64,000 nt of DNA from Jiangella anatolica (GTDB taxonomy: Bacteria; Actinomycetota; Actinomycetes; Jiangellales; Jiangellaceae): contig NZ_POTW01000002.1 in assembly GCF_003236295.1 (NCBI RefSeq), forward strand, positions 88,512 to 152,511, read 5' to 3'. Made by a program: the position numbers and the translations under genes. The notes beneath the pieces are model-generated. The model saw only the letters and a program-made list of their open reading frames with translations, searched no databases and had not been told where the DNA came from. This document shows, one piece after another, positions 1 through 7,442 of the stretch (position 1 is its first letter; every line of letters begins with the position of its first letter).

Positions 1-350
1 GCCGTCAGCCGCTCGCCCGGCGCGACGCCGTCGGCCGGCCCGGGGCCGAGGGGCGCGGGGCCGAACAGGATCGCCTCCTGCAGCTCCCGTTCCCGCTCGT
101 CCAGCAGCGCGACCGCCAGTCCGGCCTTGTCGCCGAATCGCCGGAACACCGTCCCCTTGCCGACGCCGGCCGCCGCCGCGACCGCGTCCATCGTCACTGC
201 GTCGACGCCGCGCGCCGCGAACAGCCGGGCGGCCGCGTCGAGCACAGCGACCCGGTTGCGGGCCGCGTCGGCGCGCTCCCGCGGCTGCGCCGGCCGGAGT
301 TCGAGCAGCCCGGAATAAACGGACTGTGGTCCGTTCTTGTCACTGGACAC
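1..350 (-). CDS. TetR family transcriptional regulator (3' end outside window)
   Basis: Minus-strand frame reading off the left edge. It shows the TetR N-terminal helix-turn-helix: VLDAAARLFAARG, then a recognition region with VAAAAGVGKGTVFRRFGDK. The ligand-binding domain is largely outside the window. The best start is a GTG at 350; no ATG lies upstream in frame and no ribosome site precedes it. A TACAGT -10-like hexamer ends six bases before this GTG, so a leaderless mRNA is possible (inference). It is divergent from an azoreductase gene and shares two operator-like repeats with it (321-366), so it probably represses itself and that gene. Confidence 0.85.
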   Translation of the reverse strand, partial: MSSDKNGPQSVYSGLLELRPAQPRERADAARNRVAVLDAAARLFAARGVDAVTMDAVAAAAGVGKGTVFRRFGDKAGLAVALLDERERELQEAILFGPAPLGPGPADGVAPGERLT

Positions 351-366
351 AACCGGACTGTAGTCC
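321..366. promoter_or_regulatory. Paired TetR-type operators in the tetR/azoreductase divergent region
   Basis: Two copies of a 12-bp near-palindrome, GGACTGTGGTCC (321-332) and GGACTGTAGTCC (355-366), start 34 bp apart. GGAC-N4-GTCC arms are typical of TetR sites. A TTGTCA hexamer (337-342) sits 16 bp before TGTAGT inside the right copy, giving a plausible plus-strand promoter covered by the operator. The left copy overlaps the first codons of the regulator if it starts at 350. Confidence 0.7.
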
Positions 367-380
367 AGAAAGGACCCGTC

Positions 381-1007
381 ATGCCGACCCTGCTGCACCT
401 CTCCGCCTCGCCGCGCGGCGCCTCGTCCGAGTCCCTGCTGCTCGCCGAGGAGTTCCTCGCCGCTTATCGAGCCGCCCACCCGGACCACGAGATCACCACC
501 TGGGACCTGTGGGACGGCACCCTGCCGGCGTTCGGCCCGACGGCGGCGCACGCCAAGATGGCGGTCTTCGCCGGCCAAGACCTCGATGCCGCGCAGCGCG
601 ACGTGTGGCGCGACGTCACCGCCGCGTTCGCCCGCTTCGACGCCGCCGACCACTACCTGTTCAGCGTGCCGATGTGGAACCACGGCGTCCCGTACGTGCT
701 CAAGCAGTTCATCGACGTGGTGAGCCAGCCGGGCCTGGTGTTCGCGTTCGACCCGGCCACCGGCTACCGCGGGTTGCTGCGCGGGAAGAAGGCGGCCGTC
801 GTCTACTCCAGCGCCGTCTACGCGCCCGGCCGCGGCCCCGCGTTCGGCGCGGACTTCCAGACGTCGTACCTGGAGGGCTGGCTGCGCTGGGCCGGCGTGG
901 CCGACGTCGAGACGATCGCGCTGCGCCCCGACGCGGCCACCGGCGACGTCGCCGCCGGCCGGGCCACCGCCCAGGCGAACGCGCGCGCCGTCGCCGCCGG
1001 GTTCTGA
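381..1007 (+). CDS. azoR: FMN-dependent NADH-azoreductase family protein
   Basis: 208 residues, the usual length for the AzoR branch of flavodoxin-fold NAD(P)H:quinone/azo reductases. The N-terminus LLHLSASPRG ... SESLLLAEEFLAAY is the FMN phosphate-binding loop. The central FSVPMWNHGVPYVLKQFID is the family motif between strand and helix that contacts the flavin. An AAAGGA ribosome site lies a few bases before the ATG. Members reduce quinones or azo compounds with NADH in the cytoplasm. The divergent TetR gene and its operators suggest induction by an electrophile or quinone (inference). Confidence 0.88.
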   Translation: MPTLLHLSASPRGASSESLLLAEEFLAAYRAAHPDHEITTWDLWDGTLPAFGPTAAHAKMAVFAGQDLDAAQRDVWRDVTAAFARFDAADHYLFSVPMWNHGVPYVLKQFIDVVSQPGLVFAFDPATGYRGLLRGKKAAVVYSSAVYAPGRGPAFGADFQTSYLEGWLRWAGVADVETIALRPDAATGDVAAGRATAQANARAVAAGF

Positions 1008-1011
1008 CGAC

Positions 1012-1875
1012 CTACTTGAGCAGCTTGGACATGCGCCGGTCGGCGAGGATCTTGCCGCCGGTCTGGCAGGTGGCGCAGTACTGCAGCGAGGAGTCGGCGA
1101 ACGACACCTCGCGCACGACGTCCCCGCAGACCGGGCACGTCTCGCCGGTCCGGCCGTGCACCCGCATGTTGGTGCGCTTGCTGTCCTTGAGGTCCTTCGC
1201 CGCCAGCCCCGCGGCCCGCTTCAGCGCCGTCGCCAGCTCGTCGACGATGACGGCGTGCAGGCCGGCCACGCCGTCGGCGTCGAGCGTCGACGAGGGCTGG
1301 AACGGCGACAGCTTGGCCGCGTGCAGCACCTCGTCGGAGTAGGCGTTGCCGATGCCGGCGATGACCGCCTGGTCGCGCAGCACGCCCTTGATCTGCGCCC
1401 GGCCGGCGTCAGTGAGGATCTGCTGCAGCCGCTCGACGGTGAACTCGTCGGACAGCGGGTCGACGCCGAGCCGGGCGATGCCGGGCACGTCGGCGGGGTC
1501 GCGGACGACGTAGACCGCGAGCCGCTTGCGGGTGCCGGCCTCGGTGAGGTCGAAGCCGGACTCGTCGTTCAGGTGCACCCGCAGCGCCAGCGGGCCGCTG
1601 CCCGGCTTCGGCGGCTTCGGCGACAGCGCGTCGCTCCAGCGCAGCCAGCCGGCCCGGGCCAGATGGATGACGAGGTGGACGCCGTCGCAGTCGAGGTCGA
1701 CGAACTTGCCGTGCCGGCCGACGCCGGTGACGGTGAGCCCGCCGAGCGCGGTGAGGGGCGGGTCGAACGTCTTCAGCACGCTGATCGCGGCGACGTCGAC
1801 ACGGGCGACGACCTTGCCCACGGCCTTCTCCCGCAGGAAGGCCGCGAGCGCTTCGACCTCGGGCAGCTCGGGCAT
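1012..1875 (-). CDS. Fpg/Nei family DNA glycosylase (formamidopyrimidine-DNA glycosylase-like)
   Basis: 287 residues. It starts PELPEVEAL after Met, giving the catalytic N-terminal proline and the following glutamate of the Fpg/Nei family. A GRHGKF motif carries the conserved lysine. The helix-two-turn-helix contains GIGNAYSDEVLHAAK. The C-terminal zinc finger has CPVCG and YCATC. Family members excise oxidised bases by a bifunctional glycosylase/AP lyase reaction. The ATG lies 4 bp after the aat stop, so the two genes are very likely cotranscribed. Whether this is MutM proper or a paralogue cannot be decided here, since Nei2 is also encoded nearby (3959-4750). Confidence 0.9.
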   Translation of the reverse strand: MPELPEVEALAAFLREKAVGKVVARVDVAAISVLKTFDPPLTALGGLTVTGVGRHGKFVDLDCDGVHLVIHLARAGWLRWSDALSPKPPKPGSGPLALRVHLNDESGFDLTEAGTRKRLAVYVVRDPADVPGIARLGVDPLSDEFTVERLQQILTDAGRAQIKGVLRDQAVIAGIGNAYSDEVLHAAKLSPFQPSSTLDADGVAGLHAVIVDELATALKRAAGLAAKDLKDSKRTNMRVHGRTGETCPVCGDVVREVSFADSSLQYCATCQTGGKILADRRMSKLLK

Positions 1876-1879
1876 GCCC

Positions 1880-2593
1880 TCATTTTGCCTTGTGAGCGGC
1901 GTGTCCGGCGAACGCCGGCGGCAGTGGCAGCTCCAGTGCGCGGCGCAGCCGGCTCAGGTACTCCGGCCGGGGGATCTCGACGACGCCGAGGCTGGCCAGG
2001 TGCCGGGTGCCCCACTGCACGTCGAGCAGCCGGCCGACCGGGTGCTCGGCGCGCAGCATCTCGACCAGCGCGACGAGCGCGACCTTGGACGCGTCGCGGC
2101 CCCACCGCTGCCGGGCGTGGAACATCGACTCGCCGGCGAACAGCCCGCCGATCGCGACGCCGTACAGCCCGCCGGCCAGCCGTCCGTCCGGCGTCCACGC
2201 CTCGATCGAGTGCGCCCAGCCCAGCCGATGCAGCCGCTCGTAGGCGCGCCGGATGTCGGTGCTGATCCAGGCGCCGGGCCGGGACGGGTCGGCGCACGCG
2301 TCGATGACGTCGGCGAACGCCGAGTCGACCCGGATCTCGAACCTGCGCGTCGACTGCCGCAGCGACCGCGACACCTTCAGCCCGCCGAGCGGCAGCACGC
2401 CGCGCGGGTTGGGCGACCACCATGCCAGGTCCGTGGCCCGGCCGAGCAACTGGTCGATCGGCATCGGGAACAGCCCGTTGCGGTACGCGGCCAGCAGCGT
2501 CCCCGGCTCGAGGTCGGCGCCGAACGCGACGAGGTCGTCGTCGCCGGACGTGCTCGGCAGCTCCCATCGGGTCGGGGGTGGCTCGACCGGCAC
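1880..2593 (-). CDS. aat: Leucyl/phenylalanyl-tRNA--protein transferase
   Basis: 237 residues matching the whole Aat family: AAYRNGLFPMP near the N-terminus, WWSPNPRGVLP, the GWAHSIEAW motif, GGLYGVAIGGLFAGESMFH, and a LLDVQWGTRHLASLG C-terminal segment. The enzyme attaches Leu or Phe from aminoacyl-tRNA to proteins with basic N-termini, marking them for the ClpS/ClpAP N-degron pathway in the cytoplasm. The start is a GTG behind a strong AGGGAGG ribosome site. It heads a two-gene minus-strand operon with the Fpg-like glycosylase. Confidence 0.95.
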   Translation of the reverse strand: MPVEPPPTRWELPSTSGDDDLVAFGADLEPGTLLAAYRNGLFPMPIDQLLGRATDLAWWSPNPRGVLPLGGLKVSRSLRQSTRRFEIRVDSAFADVIDACADPSRPGAWISTDIRRAYERLHRLGWAHSIEAWTPDGRLAGGLYGVAIGGLFAGESMFHARQRWGRDASKVALVALVEMLRAEHPVGRLLDVQWGTRHLASLGVVEIPRPEYLSRLRRALELPLPPAFAGHAAHKAK

Positions 2594-2667
2594 GTGGCCT
2601 CCCTCTAGGTGTTGGGCTCCTCCGTCAGGGTAATCCGCTGGGCCTGCTCCGCACGTACAGTGGAGGC

Positions 2668-3360
2668 ATGGGTGTGCGACGGACCATCGGTACGTGGGCG
2701 GGCACGACGGCGGCGCGCCGGGCCGCGCCGCTGGTGGCCGCCCGCGGCGCCAACCAGTTCATGGCCAAGGCCATCGAGGGCTTCCCCGGCTTCCCGGGCG
2801 CCCGCGAGGTGGCGCGCCGTCATCTCGACAAGCGCGGCGACGTCGACCGCGCCCTCCGTGACCTCATCGAGCAGCACGTCCGGCTGGCCGGCGTGCAGGG
2901 CTTCGTCACGAACATCGGCGGCATCGTCACCATGCCGGTGACCATCCCGGCCAACATCGCCGGGATCGCCGTCCTGCACCTGCGCATGGCCGCGGCCATC
3001 GCCCATCTGCGCGGCTACGACCTCGCCGACCCGCGGGTCCGCACGGCCGCGCTCGTGACGCTGCTCGGCCGCGACGGCGTCGAGGAGGCGCTGCGCGGCC
3101 GCGACCTGCCGGGCCGTCCGTTCGACATCGCGACGGGACTGAACGAGCCCGACCCGGCGGTCGTCGAGCGCGCCGTCGCCGCCGTCACGTCCCAGCTGGT
3201 GGCGCGTATCGGCGGCAAGCACGCGACGCTGGCGATCGTGCGCCGGGTGCCGCTGGTCGGCGGCGCCGTCAGCGCCGGCATCGACGCGTTCTCGACCTAC
3301 GCGATCGGCAAGTTCGCCGACCGCGAGTTCCCCTCCAACGTCACCGTCGAGCGGGTCTGA
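2668..3360 (+). CDS. EcsC family protein
   Basis: 230 residues. It shows EcsC-family features: an N-terminal AxxxANQFMAKAIEGFPGFPG segment, LIEQHVRLAGVQGFVTNIGG, a hydrophobic central stretch (MPVTIPANIAGIAVLHLRMA), and a C-terminal KHATLAIVRRVPLVGG ... SAGIDAFSTYAIGKFA pattern. The biochemical role of EcsC-type proteins in actinobacteria is unknown; B. subtilis EcsC accompanies an ABC transporter, but none is seen here. TGGAGG lies very close to the ATG, so a GTG two codons in (2674) has better spacing and could be the true start. Monocistronic, divergent from aat. Confidence 0.8.
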   Translation: MGVRRTIGTWAGTTAARRAAPLVAARGANQFMAKAIEGFPGFPGAREVARRHLDKRGDVDRALRDLIEQHVRLAGVQGFVTNIGGIVTMPVTIPANIAGIAVLHLRMAAAIAHLRGYDLADPRVRTAALVTLLGRDGVEEALRGRDLPGRPFDIATGLNEPDPAVVERAVAAVTSQLVARIGGKHATLAIVRRVPLVGGAVSAGIDAFSTYAIGKFADREFPSNVTVERV

Positions 3361-3361
3361 C

Positions 3362-3940
3362 CTAGCCGGACTCGACGATCTCCACCTCGCACTCGGGTGG
3401 GGTGACGGGCTCGGCCTCGCCCATCGGCGCGGTGCACAGCGAGATGGCGAACGGCCGGACCACGGTCAGCGACTCGCCGCCGGATTCGTAGGTCACCCGG
3501 AACCCCCTCGCCGTGCCGGCGTCGGGGGCGGAGTAGGCGACCTCGATGCCCAGGTTGAAGGCCGTGCCGCCCTCGCCGGTCCGGTCGTCCGGGCAGACGC
3601 CGTCGACGACCATCGGGCCGTCCGCCGGATACCCGCCGGCCGCCAGGCGCTCGGTCGGTTCGGCCAGGTAGTTCCGGCTGTCGCCCTGGTTGGGCGGCTG
3701 GACGGAGAAGTCGAGCACCTCGAACCCGCCGGCGGGCTCGATCGGCGCGACGTCCGTGATCACCGCCGACCCGGGCTCGTCCAGGCAGAGCGTCATCTCC
3801 TCGAACGCGTACGGCTGGCCGGGCCGGGTGTCGAAGATGCCCCGGGCGGAGCCGGCGTCCCACTCCGACAGCCGCGGCGGTTCGTCGGCGCAGGCGGCGA
3901 CCAGCATCAGGACGGCGGCGATCGCCGCGAGTCGCTTCAC
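3362..3940 (-). CDS. Putative secreted lipoprotein, unknown function
   Basis: 192 residues from a GTG start. The N-terminus is basic then hydrophobic (KRLAAIAAVLMLVAAC) with an LVAAC lipobox, so it should be lipid-anchored outside the membrane. The mature part contains four further cysteines (LCLDEPG, VCPDD, SLCTAP, PECEVE), compatible with two disulfides. I recognise no domain. An in-frame TTG at 3958 could add six residues but would disrupt the clean signal peptide. The gene begins 18 bp after the nei2 stop and is probably its downstream operon partner. Its 3' end faces the EcsC gene. Confidence 0.7.
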   Translation of the reverse strand: MKRLAAIAAVLMLVAACADEPPRLSEWDAGSARGIFDTRPGQPYAFEEMTLCLDEPGSAVITDVAPIEPAGGFEVLDFSVQPPNQGDSRNYLAEPTERLAAGGYPADGPMVVDGVCPDDRTGEGGTAFNLGIEVAYSAPDAGTARGFRVTYESGGESLTVVRPFAISLCTAPMGEAEPVTPPECEVEIVESG

Positions 3941-3958
3941 GGGCGTACATTGACACAA

Positions 3959-4750
3959 TCATGCCGGTTTCGGCTGGCAGCGCGGGCACCAGAACGTGAC
4001 CCGGTCCTGCGGCGCGGCGCCGATCGAGCCGGTGCGGATCGGCGTGCCGCAGCGCCAGCACGGACGGCGGGTGCGGCGGTAGACCCAGTGCTGCCGCCCC
4101 GGACGCGGGTCGCCGGTGGTGACCTGGCGGCCGGTCTCGATGCCCAGGTGCAGCAGCCGGTGCGCCTCGTCGACCAGCCCGGTCAGGTCCGGCACGGCGG
4201 TGACCGGCGCGTACGGGGACACGTCGGCGATGAAGCACAGCTCGGCCATGTACACGTTGCCGATCCCGGCCAGCACCCGCTGGTCCAGCAGCGCCTCGCC
4301 GATCGGCCGCGACGGGTCGCGGGTGAGCCGCTCGACGGCGGCCGGCGCCGACCAGTCGGCGCCGAGGAGGTCCGGGCCCAGGTGTCCGACGACGGTGTCC
4401 TCGTCGCTCGTCCGGACCAGCTCCACGACGGGCAGCCGGTAGCCGACCGCCTCCGCCCGGGCCGTCGCCAGTACGACCCGGATCTGGAACGCCGGACCGC
4501 CACGCCACGGCTGACCGGCCGCGAACACCCGCCAGGCGCCGTCCATCCGCAGGTGCGTGTGCAGCGTCAGCCCGCCGTCGACGCGGGTGAGCAGGTGCTT
4601 GCCGCGCGACACCGACTCGACCACCGTCCGCCCGGACAGGTCGGTCGTCGCCAGTCGCGGCACCCGGAAGTCGGTGCGCACCAGCAGGTCGCCGGCCAGC
4701 GCGTCGTGCAGGCGCCGGGTGGCCAGCCAGACGGTGTCGCCTTCGGGCAT
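3959..4750 (-). CDS. nei2: Endonuclease VIII-like DNA glycosylase Nei2
   Basis: 263 residues. The start MPEGDTVW gives the catalytic Pro2/Glu3 and the PEGD signature that separates Nei from Fpg. SRGKHLL carries the conserved lysine, LAGIGNVYMAELCF is the helix-two-turn-helix, and the C-terminal zinc finger has CWRCG and CPRCQ. Nei enzymes remove oxidised pyrimidines by glycosylase and AP-lyase action. Together with the Fpg-like gene at 1012-1875 this gives two oxidative base-repair glycosylases within 4 kb. The nearby 4831 gene is divergent. Confidence 0.9.
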   Translation of the reverse strand: MPEGDTVWLATRRLHDALAGDLLVRTDFRVPRLATTDLSGRTVVESVSRGKHLLTRVDGGLTLHTHLRMDGAWRVFAAGQPWRGGPAFQIRVVLATARAEAVGYRLPVVELVRTSDEDTVVGHLGPDLLGADWSAPAAVERLTRDPSRPIGEALLDQRVLAGIGNVYMAELCFIADVSPYAPVTAVPDLTGLVDEAHRLLHLGIETGRQVTTGDPRPGRQHWVYRRTRRPCWRCGTPIRTGSIGAAPQDRVTFWCPRCQPKPA

Positions 4751-4830
4751 GCCTCACCTTCGCACAACGCCGCCGAAACACTCTCGTCAACCACCTCCGG
4801 GCTGGCTACGATGCTGGTCAGGAGCCCACG

Positions 4831-5154
4831 ATGGAATCGCCGTTCCACGATCTCGGCCGGGCACTGCGCCGACGCTGGCCCGGTAACAGGGCCACGCCCT
4901 GCGCAGTCGCCGATCCGTTCGCGACGCTGACCGTGCAGTTGCGCCTCACGCGCGTCGTCGGCGAGATCCGGCGGCTGGAGTGCGACCAGGGCCGCTGGGC
5001 CCGCGCCCACCACCTCGCCGCGGCCACCCGCGCCTACGACGACCTGCTGCTCGACGCCGCGCGGCTGGCCGGGCTGCCGGTGCCGGACGCGCAACCGGCG
5101 ATCCGGCGGGTGATGATCGAGAGCGCGCTGCGCCACGACGGCTGGAGCTGGTGA
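4831..5154 (+). CDS. Hypothetical protein
   Basis: 107 residues, predicted soluble and mostly helical, with arginine-rich segments (LGRALRRRWP; LRLTRVVGEIRRLE). The C-terminal half reads AAATRAYDDLLLDAARLAGLP and ends in WSW. I recognise no family. GGAG lies several bases before the ATG and codon use is typical of real genes here. It is divergent from nei2; a long perfect inverted repeat starts at its stop codon and separates it from the AbiE-like pair. Function unknown. Confidence 0.7.
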   Translation: MESPFHDLGRALRRRWPGNRATPCAVADPFATLTVQLRLTRVVGEIRRLECDQGRWARAHHLAAATRAYDDLLLDAARLAGLPVPDAQPAIRRVMIESALRHDGWSW

Positions 5155-5190
5155 GTGTTCGGTGTTCGGTATTGACCGAACACCGAACAC
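5155..5190. promoter_or_regulatory. Perfect 16-bp inverted repeat upstream of the AbiE-like module
   Basis: GTGTTCGGTGTTCGGT (5155-5170), a 4-base spacer ATTG, and its exact complement (5175-5190). Each arm is itself a doubled GTGTTCG-type half-site. It lies between the stop of a hypothetical gene (5154) and the ATG of the wHTH protein (5208). AbiEi antitoxins are known to autorepress through inverted repeats, so an operator is the favoured reading. It could also terminate the upstream gene, although no T-tract follows. Confidence 0.75.
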
Positions 5191-5207
5191 CTGTGACCAT
5201 CGAATCC

Positions 5208-6218
5208 ATGGACGCCGTGGAATTGGTGGTCGATGCGTTCGCGCAGTTGGGCATCGACGCCAGGCCGGATGACGCCGATCGCGGTGTCGACCTGTTGCTC
5301 GATCCCGACGGCATCGCGATCGCGGTCGAGGTCGAACGCCGCTCGCTGGTGACCGAGGACGTGGCCAGGCAGTTCCTCGCGATGACCCGACCAGCCGGGT
5401 CCGTTCTCCTGGTCGTCTCCGACCGCGTCACCGGAGCGGCTGGTGACCTCCTCACCTCGAATCGTTGCGGTTATCTCGATCTCCGCGGACGCCTGGCACT
5501 TCGCGCGGGCGGACTCGTGATCGACGCTCGGGTCGAGCCGGTCAAGGGACGTGCGGAGCGTTCCGGGGCGCTCAGCGGGAGTGCAGGGCTCGAGGTCGCG
5601 ACGGCGCTATTGATGCGGCCAGAGCGACCGGTCGCGGTGCGGGAGCTGGCGCGGGAGCTGGGGCGCTCACCCAGCACCGTGTCGGAGATCCTGGCCGCGC
5701 TCCGGCGGGACGGGCTGACCGACGCTGTGAACGCCGTGGACGGCACCGACCTGTTCTGGCGCGTTGCGGATCGTTGGCCAGCCCGGCGCACGTTCCTCGG
5801 GAGCCTGCCGGCGATCAACGATGCCCGCCGGTTCGATCCGCTTCGACTCGGTCTCCACGAGGTCGGGCGCGAGCCGGGATGGGCGCTGACCGACTCGGCC
5901 GCGGCCGCCGCCTACGGCGCGCCATTGGCCTTCCGGTCCGGCCAGGTCCTCGACTTCTTCGTGCCCGGGCAGTCGATCATCCGGCGAGCGACGACACTGC
6001 TGGGGGCCGTGGCGTCCGCGGCGCAGGCGCGCCTGACCGTGCGACGCGCGCCCGTGTCAGCAGTCGTCCGACAGCGGATCGACGTCGAGAGCAACCCCAC
6101 CGAGTGGCCGCTCGCGCACCCCCTGTTCGTCGCATTGGATCTGGCCCAGGACGTTGGCCGGGGACGCGAGATCCTCGATTCGTGGACGCCCGGTGAACGC
6201 TGGACCCGTGTCTGGTAG
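5208..6218 (+). CDS. Winged-helix protein, putative AbiEi-like antitoxin of a type IV toxin-antitoxin pair
   Basis: 336 residues from an ATG at 5208. Residues about 1-110 resemble a small nuclease-like or restriction-like fold (GVDLLLDPDGIAIAVEVERR; D...E.E pattern, with Glu where a catalytic Lys would be expected). Residues about 120-185 form a winged helix: VATALLMRPERPVAVRELAREL followed by SPSTVSEILAALRRDGL. The C-terminal part (about 190-336) is unknown. The next gene starts within its last codons and has a nucleotidyltransferase motif, the order found in AbiEi-AbiEii modules. A perfect inverted repeat precedes it. The reading suggests less GC-biased codon use than the neighbours. The AbiEi assignment rests on organisation and the HTH, not on full-length recognition. 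Confidence 0.6.
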   Translation: MDAVELVVDAFAQLGIDARPDDADRGVDLLLDPDGIAIAVEVERRSLVTEDVARQFLAMTRPAGSVLLVVSDRVTGAAGDLLTSNRCGYLDLRGRLALRAGGLVIDARVEPVKGRAERSGALSGSAGLEVATALLMRPERPVAVRELARELGRSPSTVSEILAALRRDGLTDAVNAVDGTDLFWRVADRWPARRTFLGSLPAINDARRFDPLRLGLHEVGREPGWALTDSAAAAAYGAPLAFRSGQVLDFFVPGQSIIRRATTLLGAVASAAQARLTVRRAPVSAVVRQRIDVESNPTEWPLAHPLFVALDLAQDVGRGREILDSWTPGERWTRVW

Positions 6219-6967
6219 CCGTGTCACTTTCGTCGGGGACGCCATGGCATCAGTGGTGCAGGGGGTCGCCGAGGTCGGCCGGCTCATCGGCCGGCCGCCG
6301 GTCATCGTGGGCGGACTGGCCGTGCTGTCACGGCTGTCCAGCCCGTATCGCGCCACAGTGCCTGGACGTCGTGGACCGGCTACTCGGTGAGGTGCCGCAA
6401 CTGGAGGTGCTCCGTGCGGCGGATGGGGCCGAACCGGTGGAGCCGTCCGCGGTCCTCCTACCTACGGCCTTCGGCCCGGTCAAGGTCGATGTGCTCGAGG
6501 TCAGGCAGGTGGAGATCGACCGGCCCAGTGACGATCCCGGCGACCGTCTGCATGCCACGGCGCATGCGTGGGCTAACGACACGGCGACCGATCTGACGAT
6601 CGAGGCGCTCAGCGCGAGCGGATCGCACGTCGAGGTGACCACGCCGATGGCGGAGCCCGGTCCGCTGATCGCAATGAAGCTGCAGGCGGTGATGAACCGC
6701 TCCGCCGAGAAGCAGGGCACCGACCTCCTCGACATCGTCCGCCTCGCGTTCGACGCGGCCACCGGGCCGGTCGCGCTGGCGCAGCTCGGAGAGGTCGACG
6801 CCGTTATCGCGCATGACATCGCCCTCCACGTCGAGCTCTGGTTCGTGGAACGGCGACAGCAGTCGCTGCGGCGGATTCTTGCCGCCGGCGGAGCCGACGT
6901 CGCCGCCGACGATCTCGACCTCGTGGCGGAGTTGCTGGCCGACGCCGCGCACCGCGAGGACGGCTAG
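6208..6967 (+). pseudogene. AbiEii-like nucleotidyltransferase, frameshifted
   Basis: The N-terminal part in one frame (GTG 6208 or ATG 6244) reads GRPPVIVGGLAVLSRL then SSPYRAT, the GG-containing start of an AbiEii-type nucleotidyltransferase. The frame is then lost. From about 6357 another frame continues with LDVVDRLLGEVPQLEVL and runs to 6967 through IAMKLQAVMNRSAEKQGTDLLDIVRL, the typical AbiEii middle region. Inserting two bases near 6359 would give RATV-DLDVVD, the expected metal-binding DxD, so two bases appear to be missing. Either a real pseudogene or a sequencing error. GTG 6208 would overlap the upstream stop, indicating translational coupling. Confidence 0.65.
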
Positions 6968-7431
6968 GACGCCTCGAGGTCGAGCAGGGCCCGCTTGCGC
7001 TCCAGCCCCCAGGCGTACCCCGTCAGCACGCCGGAGGTGCCGATGACGCGGTGGCAGGGGACGACGACGGAGATGGGGTTGCGGCCGTTCGCGGCGCCCA
7101 CCGCGCGCGACGCCGTCGGCCGGCCGAGTTGCTCGGCGATCTCGCGGTAGCTGCGGGTCTCGCCGTACGGGATCGCCAGCAGCGCGTCCCACACCTGCCG
7201 CTGGAACGGCGTCCCGACGGGACTCAGCGGCAGCGAGAACCGCCGCAGCTCGCCGGCGAAGTACGCGGCCAGCTGCTCGCGGACCAGCGCGAACGACGTG
7301 TCGTCCTCGATCCAGCCAGGCCCGTCGAGCGCGGCGGGGCGCTCCATGTAGAGGCCGGTCAGCGCCGTGCCGTCGCCCGTCGCCCAGAACGTGCCGAGCG
7401 GGCTGTCGATGGTGGTCCAGTACAGGGACAT
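6964..7431 (-). CDS. ogt: Methylated-DNA--[protein]-cysteine S-methyltransferase
   Basis: 155 residues. The suicide-acceptor motif PCHRVIG is present (Cys126), preceded by the helix-turn-helix region TPFQRQVWDALLAIPYGETRSY and AVGAANGRNP. The protein transfers alkyl groups from O6-alkylguanine to its own cysteine. It starts 11 bp after the Ada-AlkA gene and is almost certainly its operon partner, forming a compact alkylation response. The stop overlaps by 4 bp with the end of the convergent AbiEii-like pseudogene. Confidence 0.95.
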   Translation of the reverse strand: MSLYWTTIDSPLGTFWATGDGTALTGLYMERPAALDGPGWIEDDTSFALVREQLAAYFAGELRRFSLPLSPVGTPFQRQVWDALLAIPYGETRSYREIAEQLGRPTASRAVGAANGRNPISVVVPCHRVIGTSGVLTGYAWGLERKRALLDLEAS

Positions 7432-7442
7432 GACTCTGCCTT

